Numbered from the stretch's first letter, positions 1-11,601 are shown. The stretch: 28,357 nt of DNA from Pleurobrachia bachei (GCA_000695325.1 AVPN01000023.1:58187-86543); one strand, 5' to 3'. The notes: generated from the sequence alone by a model not told the origin. Made by a program: numbers and translations.

Positions 1-71
<71 letters not shown>
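1..71. repeat. (CT)n microsatellite
   Basis: Pure CT dinucleotide run at the very start of the window. It probably continues beyond the window edge, so its full length is unknown. Confidence 0.97.
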
Positions 72-73
<2 letters not shown>

Positions 74-229
74 GCTCCCTCTCTTGACAAATCAAAACAC
101 AAAAGATTTCTAATAACAGTTAACTTCATTTGGTAATAAGCTATAAACTAGCTATCGAATGGGTTAAAAATTTGTCACAAAAAGCTTTGTACAATCTAAA
201 GTTGCTCCACAGTTTAATCTTTGTAGTTT

Positions 230-313
230 AGACAGATGTCCAGAAGCAGACAGATGTCTAGAAGTAGACAGATGTCTAGAAGTAGACAGATGTCTAGAAG
301 TAGACAGATGTCT
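230..313. repeat. 18-bp minisatellite, five copies
   Basis: Unit AGACAGATGTCTAGAAGT recurs exactly every 18 bp, starting at 230, 248, 266, 284 and 302. The first copy carries substitutions and the last is cut to about 12 bases. Each unit holds the imperfect inverted repeat AGACA-GA-TGTCT, so single strands could form a row of small hairpins. It lies downstream of the 3' end of the minus-strand gene ending at 503. Confidence 0.93.
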
Positions 314-502
314 ATTGTCTAGCTAATAGCTATTACCTATCTCTTTTTTTTATTTTTTTTCTACAACAACTACCCTGCAACTACCACCCCGAAGCTGATT
401 ACCACCCTGACTCTTACAGGAAAACACCCTGACAGATTTACAAAATAATTGAAAGTTTTAGTGAACTCTGTCGAATGTCATAAAGGTCCCTCCTAATCAT
501 CC

Positions 503-3500
503 CTAAAACACAATAGAGCTGGCCTGTCGTCTTCTGTTCTGCTGTCTAGCAGACTGGTGATCATGGTGATCTCGGAGGTGTCGTGGCCGGTGATCAGGTG
601 TTGGTCCCCAATAGTGGGTATTATCACCCATGGCCCAGTTGGTGCTCATAGCCCGTCTCCGGTTGGAGTGAACCTCCCCATGGATCTGCTGCTGGGTGGT
701 GGTTGAGTCCTCTAGCTCACCCACAGAGTGGAACCAAACTGTACCACCTCGCTGGGAGTTGGATTGTGAGTTGGAGTTATGTGAGTGGGAGCGTCTCAAA
801 GATCCGGAGGAGTTGTAAGAAGAGTTCTGGTTGTCAGAAGAGGATCGTTTCAATGAACTTTTCATGTTGGAAGAGTTGTACCCGCCTTGGTAAGAGTTGT
901 TGCTGGTGTTCCCATTGTCATGGTGAGAGGAGGAGCTGATAACAACATTGTCAGAGTCATGCCCTCCACCCCTACCAGAGTGGTGATGGTGTGAATCTTG
1001 GTCAATGTGTTGGTGAATATCGGAGAACCGTCGTGCTACAGTGTTGGTGGTGTTAGAGGTCTGACGGTTGAATGAGGAGTGAAAGTGTTTTGAATCACCA
1101 TGCACCTCCCTTGACCCTGATGAGTGGACTTGTGATGCTCCTGACTGGGCATTTGATGCACCTGAGTGAACATGTGAGTCCTTGGAGTGACCCTGACCGT
1201 ATGACCCAAAATGACCCTGACCGTATGACCCAGAATGGCCCTGTCCGGACGATTGATACATCGTCACATTGTTTGAGTGAGTATCAAGGTTTCTGTGAAT
1301 ATCAGAGAACCTTCTTGCAGCACCGTTTGTATGAGAAGAAGTTTGTTGGTTAAAGGAGTTTCCATGATCGCGGTTAAATGAGGAGTTTCCATGGTTGTTA
1401 TAGGAGTCTGAATGGTTTCCATGGGAGTCAGAATGGAAGGCGATGTTTCGGTCTTGTTGCATGTTGCTGGAAGAAGCATTGATGTTGTATGATACACTAA
1501 CCTTCTTATTAGATTTAGGATTCTTGACACCTTTACCCCCGTCCCATGTTGCTTTAGGATCCTTTAGGGCGTCTCCCTTGTTCTTGATGTTGGGAGGATC
1601 CTTCTTGTCACCCTTCTGCTCCTTACCCTTTTTCATGATACTCTTAGTTTCGGGGCCCTCTCGAACACACACAACACATGCCTTCTTGGTATGCTGGAAA
1701 TGACAAGATGGACAATTCATACAACTACATCTCACCTCCCTCTTAATCTTTTTCTCCGTGTAATCATGATCATATGAAGTCCCATGTTTCTGCTTATCTT
1801 GCCCCAGGACAGTTTTGCTGTAACAATTCTCACGGTTCACACGAGCCATATCACGGTTATACTCGGAACTCTCACGGTCCCACACACCATAATAGTGGTG
1901 TCGGGTGATCTCATCCCTGTTCTTTCCTAGAACCAGAGTGGAATCATTCTTCCGGGTGGTGGACCTCTCCGGTTTGACATGATCAAAGTTACCGTAGTCA
2001 TCCTTTCTGTCAATTGGGGACCTATCAAGGTAATGATCCTTGATGTGATCCCTACTGTTAGGCTCTTTGTAGTTCGTACTATCCATTTTGTAATCCACGA
2101 GCCATATTACCCGCAGTATTCTCCAGCTAGCCCAGTAGAACAGGTACCCCATGGTGAAATGCGAATTGTTCCTTTGTCTGTTAACGTTCCTTGTGTCCTT
2201 ATCCTCGACCATCTCCCACGTCCCATAATCATCCTTTCGTTCCAGGTGATTACTGTTCCCGAACACGATGTGATCCTTGGAGACTTTCTCCTTGTAATTC
2301 CCCTCCCGAACATACTCCCAATCGTGATATGTAGCATCGTAAGAGGTTTGGGAGTTGAATTTGTCACTGCCCAACACAACGTGATCTCTCGAGTTCTTAT
2401 CCTTGTAATCTTTATCTCGCTGACCCTCCATCGGGACAAAATCACCCTTGTTTGTAGTTCCCCACTCCCCTCCAGGACCGTACATCTCTTTCACTGTGTC
2501 AATCCTGTTCCTGATCTCAATATCAGCCCGCTCACCCTCACCCCCTACAAAGTCTCTGTGACTGGTAGATTGTTTCTCTGTATGTTTGTCACACGTATAG
2601 TTGAACACATCGCTGTGGTTGTGATTGTAGTGGTTGGCGGTACAGGATTTAATACACGTGTGACACACATCACACTCCGATCCACCTCCACCATTCATCG
2701 TGGTATTCTCCGTGATCTCTGTCACCACGACCTTGTCCCCAGTGTAGTCATGAGCGAGGTGAACATCAGTGATATTATCACGTTCCACTGAACTCTGTCG
2801 TTTCATATGGTGATGAGGTCTGGGACAGTTCTTGTTATCTGGACAATCCCTGCTATTGCACCGCCCACTGAACCTCCTAACCCTCCTTCCCTTTCCTTCG
2901 TCAGAAGATGAGGAATCTCCGGTTGTTTTGATAATCTTGACATTGTCAATGATTGTTTTGTTATTGGTGGTGTGTGTTGTGTTATTGGTGGTGTGTTCTG
3001 ATCCTCGAATAATCCTAGTTCTCCTGGTCCCATTCTGATCGTCTGAAGAACTGCTGGAGCTGGAAAATGAGGTATCGGTCTTTTTAGTGCGATTGTTGAA
3101 CGAGATGGTCTGGATATGGGACTCCCGTCTGTTATTCCAGTTCCTCGCCCCACCACAATTAGGATCAGCACAGGATCTATTCCTACAGGAGGTGTCCTTA
3201 CACACAAAAGTCTTAGTAGTGAAGGTAGTTACCCTACCACCTCCACCTCCACCACCTCCCCCGTAGAAGGGTCTAAACCCGGTATCCCCACCACCAAGTC
3301 CATCTTTACCATCACAAAAACTGTCATCCCAGGGAGGCAGCTGTCTTGGTCCCCGGACCTTCTTGTAGACGGGCTTCTTCAGAGACTTGACAACTGGGGC
3401 AGCCTTCCTGACAGGAGGGGTGAACTTGGGCTTCACCGGCGCTGGTTTCTCTACCCTGGGCGGTGGAGGTGGTCCAACCTTCTTGGCGGGGGTCTTGATG

Positions 3501-3860
3501 AACGTTGACTTGAGGGGAGAGTTCCTGGGTTTAACAGGAGCAGGTTTCCTCTCCTCCGGTACTGGGGAAGTTGACTTCCTCTTCACGGTTAACTTTGCAT
3601 CGTAGGACTGGCCAACAGCAAAGTTCCTGAAGGAATGGGCCGGTTTCTTCGTCTCCGCATACTCCTTCTCAATCATCAGAGAGCTGGACTCACTTGGCTG
3701 TCCCATGTCCACGGATACAATCTCCTCTTCAACAACGATACTCTCGTCAGAAGAAGAACTGGAAGAGGAGGAGGAGCCTTTGAGGAAGTCAGTGATTTTC
3801 TCAACTACACCCTCGTCTGAGCTGGAGCTTCCACTACCGCTCTTGTTCCCACTCTTACTC
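503..3860 (-). CDS. Large low-complexity repeat protein, C-terminal exon
   Basis: I do not recognise the family. The open frame gives about 1,118 residues ending in SSIVF; the first ATG in it is at 3712, but the frame stays open upstream to 3860. Counted from that ATG it holds: a Pro/Lys-rich segment (about 50-130); a nine-glycine run near 154; Cys clusters near 170-190, 287, 357 and 665-690, with CxxC-like spacing; and between about 420 and 640 five degenerate 35-residue repeats built around Y-K-x-K-x-S-R-D-H, a VLG-like core and a Tyr/Trp-rich end. The C-terminal third is Ser/Asn/His/Gly-rich, with GQGHSGSY-like octads near 825-845. A hydrophobic stretch (GYLFYWASWRILRVIWLVDY) interrupts the repeats and could be retained intron. 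A candidate acceptor at 3860/3861 would join this in phase to the acidic exon at 3909-4937. Metal binding by the Cys clusters is only a guess. Confidence 0.72.
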
Positions 3861-3908
3861 CTGAGTTGCTAGAGAAGAAGAAGATATCGGAGAAGTCTAC
3901 TCCTTGAC

Positions 3909-4937
3909 GGCGCGTCCTTGCTCCTACTTTTCTTTTTCCTTCTTGGTCCTCGGACCACCATTTCTTCAACAATCTCTTCCTCTTCTATTATTTCCTCCTC
4001 AGAAGAACTGCCTCCGTCCTTGCTCCTACTCCTGCTCTTCTTCTTTCTTCGTGGTCCACGGACCACCATTTCTTCAACAATCTCTTCTTCTTCGATTATT
4101 TCTTCAGAGGAGGAGCTACCGCCGTCCTTACTCCTACTCCTGCTCTTTTTCTTCCGTCTTGGTCCTCTGACCACCATTTCTTCAACGAATTCTTCCTCTT
4201 CAATAACTTCTTCAGAGGAGGAGCTTCCACCATCCTTACTTCTGCTTCTACTTTTCTTTTTCCTTCTCGGTCCTCGGACCACCATTTCTTCAACAATCTC
4301 TTCCTCTTCAATAATTTCCTCCTCACTTGACACATCCTTGCTCTTACTTCTCCTTCTCCTGCTACTTCGTTTTGGACCACCCCTCATCACCACAACTTCC
4401 TCTTCAACAATTTCTTCAACCTCTTCTTCTTCTTCTTCATCATGACCATGAGGTCTTCCCTTCCTGCTACCCCTACGAGATCCCTTCCTGCCCCCTCTTT
4501 GAACCACCTGAACCTCTTCAACAACTTCTTCAACTATCTCTTCTTCTTCATCCTCTTGGACCGTCCTGCCTTTCCTGCTCCCCCTCCTACCTCCCTTCCT
4601 CCCTGATCGAACAACCACTTCCTCAACAACTTCTTCAACCACCTCTTCCTCATTGGAAGAGCTGGAAGATGAAGAGGAGCTAGATCCTGAACCCTTGATA
4701 AATCCCTTCATCTTCCCAACCAAACCACCTTCATCATCACTGGAACTGCTACTACTGCTGCCATCTTCAATAATAATCTCCTCTTCGTAATTGTCTTCGA
4801 TCCTAATATTGGTCCGACCTCCTCCCTTTCTGCTACCCCGGCGACCACGGACCTCGACTACCTCCTCGACTACTTCTTCGATGATTTCCTCTTCGCTACC
4901 ACTGTAGCTGCTGCTGCTACTACTGCTGCTGGACGTC
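3909..4937 (-). CDS. Acidic/basic block-repeat protein, N-terminal exon
   Basis: About 343 residues of alternating blocks: poly-Ser, an acidic-hydrophobic block (EEIIEEEEIVEEMVVRGP) and a basic block (RRKKKSRSRSKDGG). The DNA repeats with a period near 105-108 bp from about 3910 to 4340, and more diverged units continue to 4937. No ATG opens this frame. Instead a strong acceptor (pyrimidine tract ending CAG) sits at 4938-4939, so an upstream exon with a phase 2 donor is expected; I could not find it. At the other end, a candidate 48-nt intron (3861-3908) would join it in phase 2 to the exon at 503-3860, and both sides carry KGS-polySer-acid motifs, supporting one gene. That intron would be much shorter than the others here, so the link is tentative. 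The family is unknown; a scaffold or structural role is inference. Confidence 0.65.
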
Positions 4938-4939
4938 CT

Positions 4940-5256
4940 GGAATGTGTGAAGAGGGGTTTCAATATGTGTTTTAGCTAATAGATATCTTTGTGGAGCAAA
5001 ACCATCAGGAATAAAATTATTTAACAGTTTAACGTTGCACGAAACGAATCGTTTAAGCTTGGAAAATCCTAATGTTTGAGTTTGCCAAGTAACTGCATGC
5101 TCCCACTAAATCGTGGAATGGAGCGCTTTTGTGTGAGCCATGGACCACAATCATGGACCTCGCATCTCCAATTAATTCATATTATGCAGACATAATTATT
5201 CGTCATTCTACATGACTGTACCGTCGTATATGCTATAACACACCCTTGTAGGTTTT
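4940..5256. other. Intergenic or 5' intron of the repeat protein gene
   Basis: AT-rich sequence upstream of the acceptor at 4938. I see no convincing coding exon on either strand, although the acceptor implies that an exon lies somewhere above this point. Confidence 0.5.
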
Positions 5257-5341
5257 GGTGCGTCATGACATCTCTCAGAATCTCTTTTCAAGAGAACACG
5301 ACTAGCTAGAAAAGAGATTCTGAGAGATTGTATTACGCACC
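5257..5341. repeat. 85-nt long hairpin
   Basis: Arms 5257-5289 and 5309-5341 are 33 nt each with a 19-nt loop. The inner 19 bp pair perfectly; the outer part begins with a 7-bp perfect match (GGTGCGT) and has about four mismatches in the middle. Size and shape suit either a short foldback element or a pre-miRNA-like hairpin. Sequence alone does not separate them. Confidence 0.85.
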
Positions 5342-7632
5342 GACAGCTACTATACCCCGGTCAGTCTTTGTAACTTACATGACGGTATTTTTCTGTCAAG
5401 TTTTGTCACTATAATTTGTCTGTAAAATTCTGATCTGAGCTCGTATGTAAGGTGTGTTTGATCATTGAACCCAACTGTAGGAGAGAAAGAAATAACAAAA
5501 ATTAAATTAAAAGGTTTTTAATTATTGTTTTTTCGAGGTTTTATATAGTAGTTCAAGCTGCGAAAAAGTTAAAATAGAGCTACTTCTTAGCACAAGGTGT
5601 CGCTAAATCATTCTGTAAAGTTAAATTATAGAAACACACCTTGTTGTTTTTACTTAACAAAAAAACATCTTACCTGCTTCGTGGATGATAATCAGGTACG
5701 TACAATTAATAGATGCAACCAAACAATAGAAACAGGAATCAATTCTGTGTCAGCGTATGATCCGCCTTACCTAATCGCTCCCCCGGCACCTTACAATGTA
5801 AACCAACTACGATAACTATCTCTCTATCTCTTCCTCTCTATTTCTCTCTATCTAGATCTCTCTCCCTCTCTCTCCACCCGACATCCTTGCACGGTAGATA
5901 TTATGACCTGATTGATCCCCCTAGCTCCGATTGATCCACATGCACCCATAATCACCGATCATATACATGACCACAGCGCAGCGAGGTTAACCGCAATTTA
6001 GTGAAGTATCATGATATATCAGTATCACTCTATTATAAACCAAGTTTCAAAATACTGACAGATGTAGTTTTTAATAATTAACTGCAGATATTTGTTTTAT
6101 AAGAAGTTGTACTGATGTCTTGATAATGATATTAATTGGTATAAATTACACCGTGCTTAACTCGCACAAACACCCACCTCCGGTACAGGAGATCACATGA
6201 TAGGACCGCACGATAATAATAATTTACACATTATTCGTGATGTGGAATCACGCATGTAGGGGAAGGGGGGGGGGCAGGGTACGCCATGGCCCCAGTACTT
6301 TTCAGGAAATGGCCCCAGTACTCTTCAAGATTAGACAAAAACTATGACGTTTTGGCTTAAAAACCGAAAAATTTTCTCGGGCTCCGCTGTCGCTTCGCCC
6401 GATCTATTCAAATTTTCAATAGAAAAGTCAGTGTATGCCATATCACGTGACCAAAAAATTTTGGCCCCACCACTTTCAAAACTTACCCGGATGCCTTTTG
6501 TAAAAAGGCATAGGGGTTTAGAATTCGACAAGTTTACATACTAGTGACCGTAACGGTCACAAAATTGGCTGTAACTTTTCCATGGCAACCATCCAGTGGG
6601 GAGCACTGTCATCTACTGTCTGAACACAGCCGGAAACCGCGCGCATTTGCGCGGCGTCTTTATGTTGTAGTACATCGTACTGTCCATAAACTATTCCTCA
6701 CGCCCTACGTCTATGTGCAGTGAATCACCGAACATCGTTCGGCATTAATGAACATGTTGTGATCGGAACATAGGCCTACCAATGGAGTCTAATCAGACAA
6801 CCTATCAGCTATACAGGATCACGTATCAGTGCCCAATTAGAAGCAGGTGTGGCAACTGGCCATGCCAGATCACATGGCGGGGAAATCAGGCGGTATGGCA
6901 TTATACCGCAATTATTCTTGTTGAAACCCGGGATCGGAACATCGAGGCCGAGGTTTTGTAATTTAAAGGAAAGACAAGACATGCGTAATACGCATTGCGT
7001 ATGCTTTACTTATTGCATATCATCATTAAGAATAAGATAGAGTAAAAGAAAGAGAGTGAGAGGCGAGAGCTGAGGGAGAGAGTTGGGAAGATAGAACTTA
7101 GAAACATTTAAGCTGTAGATTAAACTTAAAATGCAAGGTGCAATAAGTAGATTAGAATTAGGGGGTTAAGCAACGTACTACGGTTTAGCGACTGAGCTTT
7201 TAGCACCTTATAGAACTGCAGTAAAATTCGTACGATTTCACTCACTAGGCTACTTGAAACGTACTAATGTGTATTGGGAAATGGCCGTCATTCGAGAGAG
7301 TGTGGCGGGCAGTGGGCACGAATAAGGAAGGGGGTACATTAAAGCGTTAATAAACATATAATGTACAATTATGTAAATGAAAGGTACAAAGATTTCAGCT
7401 CATACATATTAGCATACATGATGTCTCTAGAAAATGTTAAGTAGAGCCAAAGGATACATCAGAGAGAGGAAAAGATACAGATAGAGATAGAGAGAAAGAG
7501 ATGAAGATAGATGGAGAGATAAAGATAGCTTTTTGAAGCTTTGTACCAGCTCGCACACGCTCACAAGCTAAAGGACATGTATGCTTGTTGATCAGTCTGA
7601 TCGTGTTTTTGTGTTAATGTGTCTCTTATAAG
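5342..7632. other. Noncoding gap
   Basis: No supported gene. It holds a CT-rich tract (about 5815-5878), a G-run near 6263, a near-tandem pair of ATGGCCCCAGTACT units around 6290-6325, a GC-rich hairpin (TCGGGC..GCCCGA, about 6377-6401), the 17-bp palindrome GTGACCGTAACGGTCAC near 6544, and GA-rich patches (7040-7080, 7455-7520). Part of the 6.5-kb segment recurs near 23.84 kb, so it includes an interspersed repeat. Confidence 0.6.
6536..6577 (+). repeat. Interspersed repeat shared with 23.82-23.86 kb
   Basis: The string from CATACTAGTGA through CGTAACGGTCAC to AAAATTGGCTGTAAC occurs here and again, in the same orientation, at about 23810-23863, where it flanks the head of a SINE. Its full limits cannot be set from two copies. 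Confidence 0.75.
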
Positions 7633-7722
7633 TTGTCCCAGTACTACAACACTTACCGTCATTTAGTTGTCCCAGTAAAACACCGATCTATTATAATAAC
7701 ACTTACTGTACGCAAAGTTATT

Positions 7723-10073
7723 ATGGCGAACACCTGGGCTGGTCAGGTGGGTGGATGGTTGCGGGATGCCCTGTTCACCAGCGAGATTACCGACTTCACT
7801 CTTACTTGTGTGGACGGAGAAGTGAGGTGTCACAAGCTGCTCCTCTTAGCGCAGGGAGGGTTGTTAGAAACAAGGGTGAGAGAGCGGATGAGCGATGGAG
7901 TTAACCGACTTAATCTAGCACACCTTGGTATACCTTCAAATGAAGTAAAGTGCATTGTTTCAGCACTGTATGGTGGTCTGGAGAACTCTGATTTTTCTCC
8001 GGATAACATGCTTCATTATCTAATGTTTGCCGATCACTTTGGGATAGATTGGCTGACTGCCTCCATACAAAGCAGTCTACCGTTAACACCTGCTACTGCT
8101 TTGATGCTGCTGGGTAGAAGTGAGCTAGAAGAGAGTTTAAAACTCAAACTTCAAATGTACTGCAGGGCAAACGGAGATGAGATTCTACAGACTGTCAAGT
8201 TTTCTACCCTGCCCAAGAACTCTGTTCTCTTGTTCCTCAGATCAGTTGAAAGCACTCAACCCCAGATCTTACTAACCGCAGTAACTGACTGGCTGTCCGC
8301 TCACACCCATGATGCCACCTCCTGCGTGGAGGTTGTCCTAGAACTTCCCACGGCCCAATTCCCACGGTGCCTTATGACGTCACAATTGTATGACGTCATC
8401 TTCACAAAACTCCTTATTGAGTGCTCGGAGAGTCTTTCAAAAGAGGACAAATTCCGACTGGTTATGTTCTACCAGGCGGCCCTGACGGGGTCGGAAGATA
8501 GCCCGGTGTCACCCCCTCCTGAGTGGAGAGAGCCTAGTACTGAACATCAGGAGAAGAAGCCCACTGAATCTACTGAACACCATGAGGAACCTACTGATCA
8601 GAATGAAACAGATCAGCAAGAGAAGGAACATGATATCACACCTCCTCCACCTCCTTTATCAGTACATGATCAGAAGAATGAAGATGATGATGTTATTAAG
8701 AGACATGTAATTGGTCCAAGGAAACCAGTTAGTTTTGAGGTGACTTTGGAAACCCCCCAGCCCGAACCGCAAGAAGTAGAAGTAGATGGTACTGCAGTAG
8801 ATCTACAAAATGTATCTCGGCAATCCACGGATTTGGAAGCTAAACAAGGACTAAAAATCATGTCTCCGAATCCTACCGTAGACAATATTTCACCAGCTGA
8901 TACTGCAGGCCGCGGGAACGTACCTCAAATGACTCCTGAAATAAGAAGCCTCCCTCCCTCCTCCTATCGGACCCACATTGTCTTGCAAGAAGAAGACTCA
9001 CCCCGACCCCCTTCATCTCCCAACCAGTTCTTCAGACCATCTGCAGCTGCAGCAGCCCCGATCCAGCAACCAGCACCACCGATCCAGCAACATGCAGCTC
9101 CACTTGCTACTCAGCAAATACCAGCTGCTAATCGTGGCACATGGAACCAACCTGGAACCTCAACACCTGAAGTACCTCAACAAATCAACGAAATCCCAGC
9201 AGATAGTCCAATCCCAGTTGATAGTCCTATCATAAGGCTGGTTCGGAGTAAAGAGTGGACGAACTACGACATCACACAACTAAAAGAGGTTATACCAACG
9301 TTAGATGAAAATGCGTTGTTGATGGTCGAAGGGGTGTTATTGTGGATAGCAGCGGGGTATGAGAGAAAACAGTATTGTGAGGAGCTGGTGAGGTTGTGCC
9401 CCAGGGATAAACTCTGTCCCAACTTTCTGAGGTACTATATAGCAGTTTTTATACCTTCTCCCCGAGAATCACCTTTTTTTCGGCAGCGGCCAGCGAATCA
9501 CCTGGTGAAAGAAGGTTTCTCCGCGCAAATTTATGCGGGGAAGTTAAATTCTTCAAACCATAGATATTTGGAAGTTAACCATAATTATGTTTTTACTGTG
9601 GGACGCGAACCCTCTAAAAATACTTTTTCTGATAACACGTGCTCTGCAGGTACGTTGTGAACCCCTTTCTAACGGAGAGAATCCTAGGATCAAGTCGACT
9701 AGTTTACCGTCTATTCCCACCTCTTCCACCTAACAACAACCGCCTTATCGCAAGGACCCATTACATCCCAGTATCCCCTGGCACCCTCAACCTCTCCCTC
9801 GACTCCCAAACAACTGTATCTCTATCATGTGAGTGTGGGAGAGGAGCAGGGACCGTCACCCTCACCCTCAGACCTACTATCCCAACAATGGTAGTCGTGG
9901 GAGGAGAAGTGAGGTGTGAGGGAGGGTGTTATGAGGGATCCACAGTAGCACATATCGCGTGTTCCTCAAGTCTTACCCCGGATATATTCACAAGTGTCAC
10001 TCTGTTGCCTTACAAGCATTTGGTGAAGGAGCTCACTAACTTGGATAGCGTCAGATTCTTCTTTTTCAAATGA
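7723..10073 (+). CDS. BTB-BACK domain protein, two exons
   Basis: Exons 7723-9431 and 9650-10073 join in phase 2 (AG|GTACTA donor, CTCTGCAG acceptor), giving 710 residues. The ATG at 7723 is chosen over upstream non-ATG codons; it has G at +4. The N-terminus is a BTB/POZ fold: the D-F-T-L..V-D-G-E-V-x-C-H-K-L-L-L-L pattern falls near residues 28-46. A BACK-like helical region follows to about 260, then a Pro/Glu/Gln-rich disordered linker (about 265-510). A second BACK-like helical segment (about 510-590) and a beta-rich tail follow. There are no Kelch repeats. Reading through the intron instead would give a short tail ending CSAGTL, which fits the domain less well. BTB-BACK proteins commonly serve as Cullin-3 adaptors; whether this one does is inference. 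A conserved-looking frame continues past the stop (10074-10300, see findings). Confidence 0.85.
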
Positions 10074-10473
10074 GGATATCTACACTTCGAAATCCTGGTG
10101 ATTATATTAACACCTCGAGCACGATCAAGATAGAAGTCGAGATTGACCTAGCACAATTAACGGCATTGGCAAGAAGTTATACCGACCTGCAAATGGCTCA
10201 CCAGAACATTATGAATGTTCAACATACGTGTCTTGGCCTATGGACGATTCCTACCTTTTTTATACAACTGTCGTTGCGAGGAGAGGAACGGAACACATAG
10301 TTTTCCATTGGTTTCACTCAGAAGGTGCTTTACCACCATTCGATCGAGTTGTGAAACGCGTCTCAAAAAGGAACAGTGTATTAATATGGTAATGAAAATA
10401 CATATATTTTCTATGCATGAATTTATATTTATTTTACGAAAAAGGAAGTTTTGCATTGATAAAATTCAAATAT
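10074..10473. other. Convergent 3' region, possible frameshifted BTB extension
   Basis: Lies between the stop codons of the BTB gene (+) and the PLAT gene (-). From 10070 a different plus frame stays open to 10300, and its first 50 or so residues read like a beta-strand/helix protein (RNPGDYINTSSTIKIEVEID). The rest is AT-rich 3' UTR-like sequence. Confidence 0.45.
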
Positions 10474-11571
10474 TTAGCACATTTTGATAAACCTCACGCC
10501 CTCAGTAACATCGTAAGATAACCATTGGTTCTGTGTGTTCCGGAAAGTCCTTGCACTTTCCCCTTCACACTGGACTGTAGCATAGGAAAACAGCCAAGCA
10601 TCGTCTCCCTTCAACACGTTGAAACTAAGACACCTGCAGAGGTGGAAGTGGTTGTATAATGTTTTTGCCTAACTAGACTGTGTTTTGGGCGCCAACATAA
10701 CAATTATGTCTATTGCCTGTTGTAATTGGTATAAGCGACTATTATATAAAGTAACAGGTTTTTAAGTATCAAGTATCAAGTAATTAAGTAATTAAGTAAC
10801 CGTGGGGACTATTAAAAAGTAAAACTGATACGTACCTGACTTCCCCAACATTCTGCATGTTTTGAAATGTAAAAGTATCCAGGGCACCGGCCTCAAAATC
10901 ATTACGCTTTATATTATCCATGCTCTCCCCCACGACCACCCCCGCATCCCCGTATATCCTCGGCACCATCAGACAGTTATCTGTCTTAGCATTCTTCCTC
11001 GTAGATGTCCTGGTTTTAATGGTACACTTCCGGGGTCTTCCTACTGTACTTTCTGTTATGGGGGTACAAAACCCAATAGCCGCAGCCCACCCACTTGACA
11101 AATGATCCTCCTTCTTCGATAGCCCGATTCCACGGGTGTTGGGGAATGAGAAATGCTGTCCGTCTTTAGTGGTGAGTGTTACTTCCTTGGGTCTCCAAAG
11201 GTCCTCCCCACTTGTCTGGAAAACAACACACTGGGGTGTTCCGATATCCTGGGTAGACCTGGGAATGACAATATTGTAAACACTCACTCACTTTACACAT
11301 GCATGTCACACACAAAAGCCAGGCCTGTACGACCTAGGTTATTGATTACTGCAACAGTAACACGGTACCTGGAAATAGTCCTGATTGATCCGACGGTAAA
11401 TCCCTTTCCTAAGGAAATCCTCTCTGCATCTCCTTTACTACCATATATGGTCATGGTGAGGGTGTCTCCGGTTCCATCGTATTTCCCTGGCCCAGTATTC
11501 ACTACGATAGAGCTGACTGAGACGGAGTGGGATAGTTGCAGGAGAAGAGACAAAACAATAAAACTGAACAT
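10474..11571 (-). CDS. Secreted protein with two PLAT-like domains, three exons
   Basis: Exons 11369-11571, 10836-11258 and 10474-10633, both junctions phase 2, give 261 residues. The first about 20 residues (MFSFIVLSLLLQLSHSVSVS) form a signal peptide. Two PLAT/LH2-like beta sandwiches follow: the first (about 20-110) has a G-x-G-D-T-L-T-M-T-I-Y-G strand, a later W-R-P-K-E-V-T-L pair and F-S-F-P-N; the second (about 125-255) has D-T-F-T-F, a D-A-W-L-F-S-Y-A-T-V strand and T-F-R-N-T-Q-N-Q-W-L. PLAT domains usually bind lipid or protein partners at membranes. No lipoxygenase, lipase or polycystin part is attached, so it would act as a stand-alone secreted PLAT protein. A TATA-like TTATAAAT lies about 35 bp upstream of the ATG. 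The assignment rests on strand pattern, so the family is likely, not certain. Confidence 0.75.
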
Positions 11572-11601
11572 CTTGGTATATTGGGTTGGAAATCAGGGTC
11601 G

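Noticed and set aside
1979-2791. 270-codon plus-strand open frame
   Set aside because: It lies wholly opposite the repeat protein's coding exon. Its Val/Ile-rich composition is the reverse of Asp/Asn/His codons.
3918-4445. Plus-strand Ser/Leu/Phe-rich open frames opposite the acidic repeat exon
   Set aside because: They mirror the 105-108 bp repeats in antisense, lack domain sense, and fit as shadows of the charged protein.
5597-5815. Short plus frame ending in a Pro/Tyr-rich peptide, with an acceptor-like site near 5754
   Set aside because: The tail (AYDPPYLIAPPAPYN) looks protein-like, but no upstream exon with a matching phase was found.
6331-6544. Opposed 66-codon frames on both strands
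   Set aside because: They lie over a dispersed repeat with a hairpin; neither resembles a protein family.
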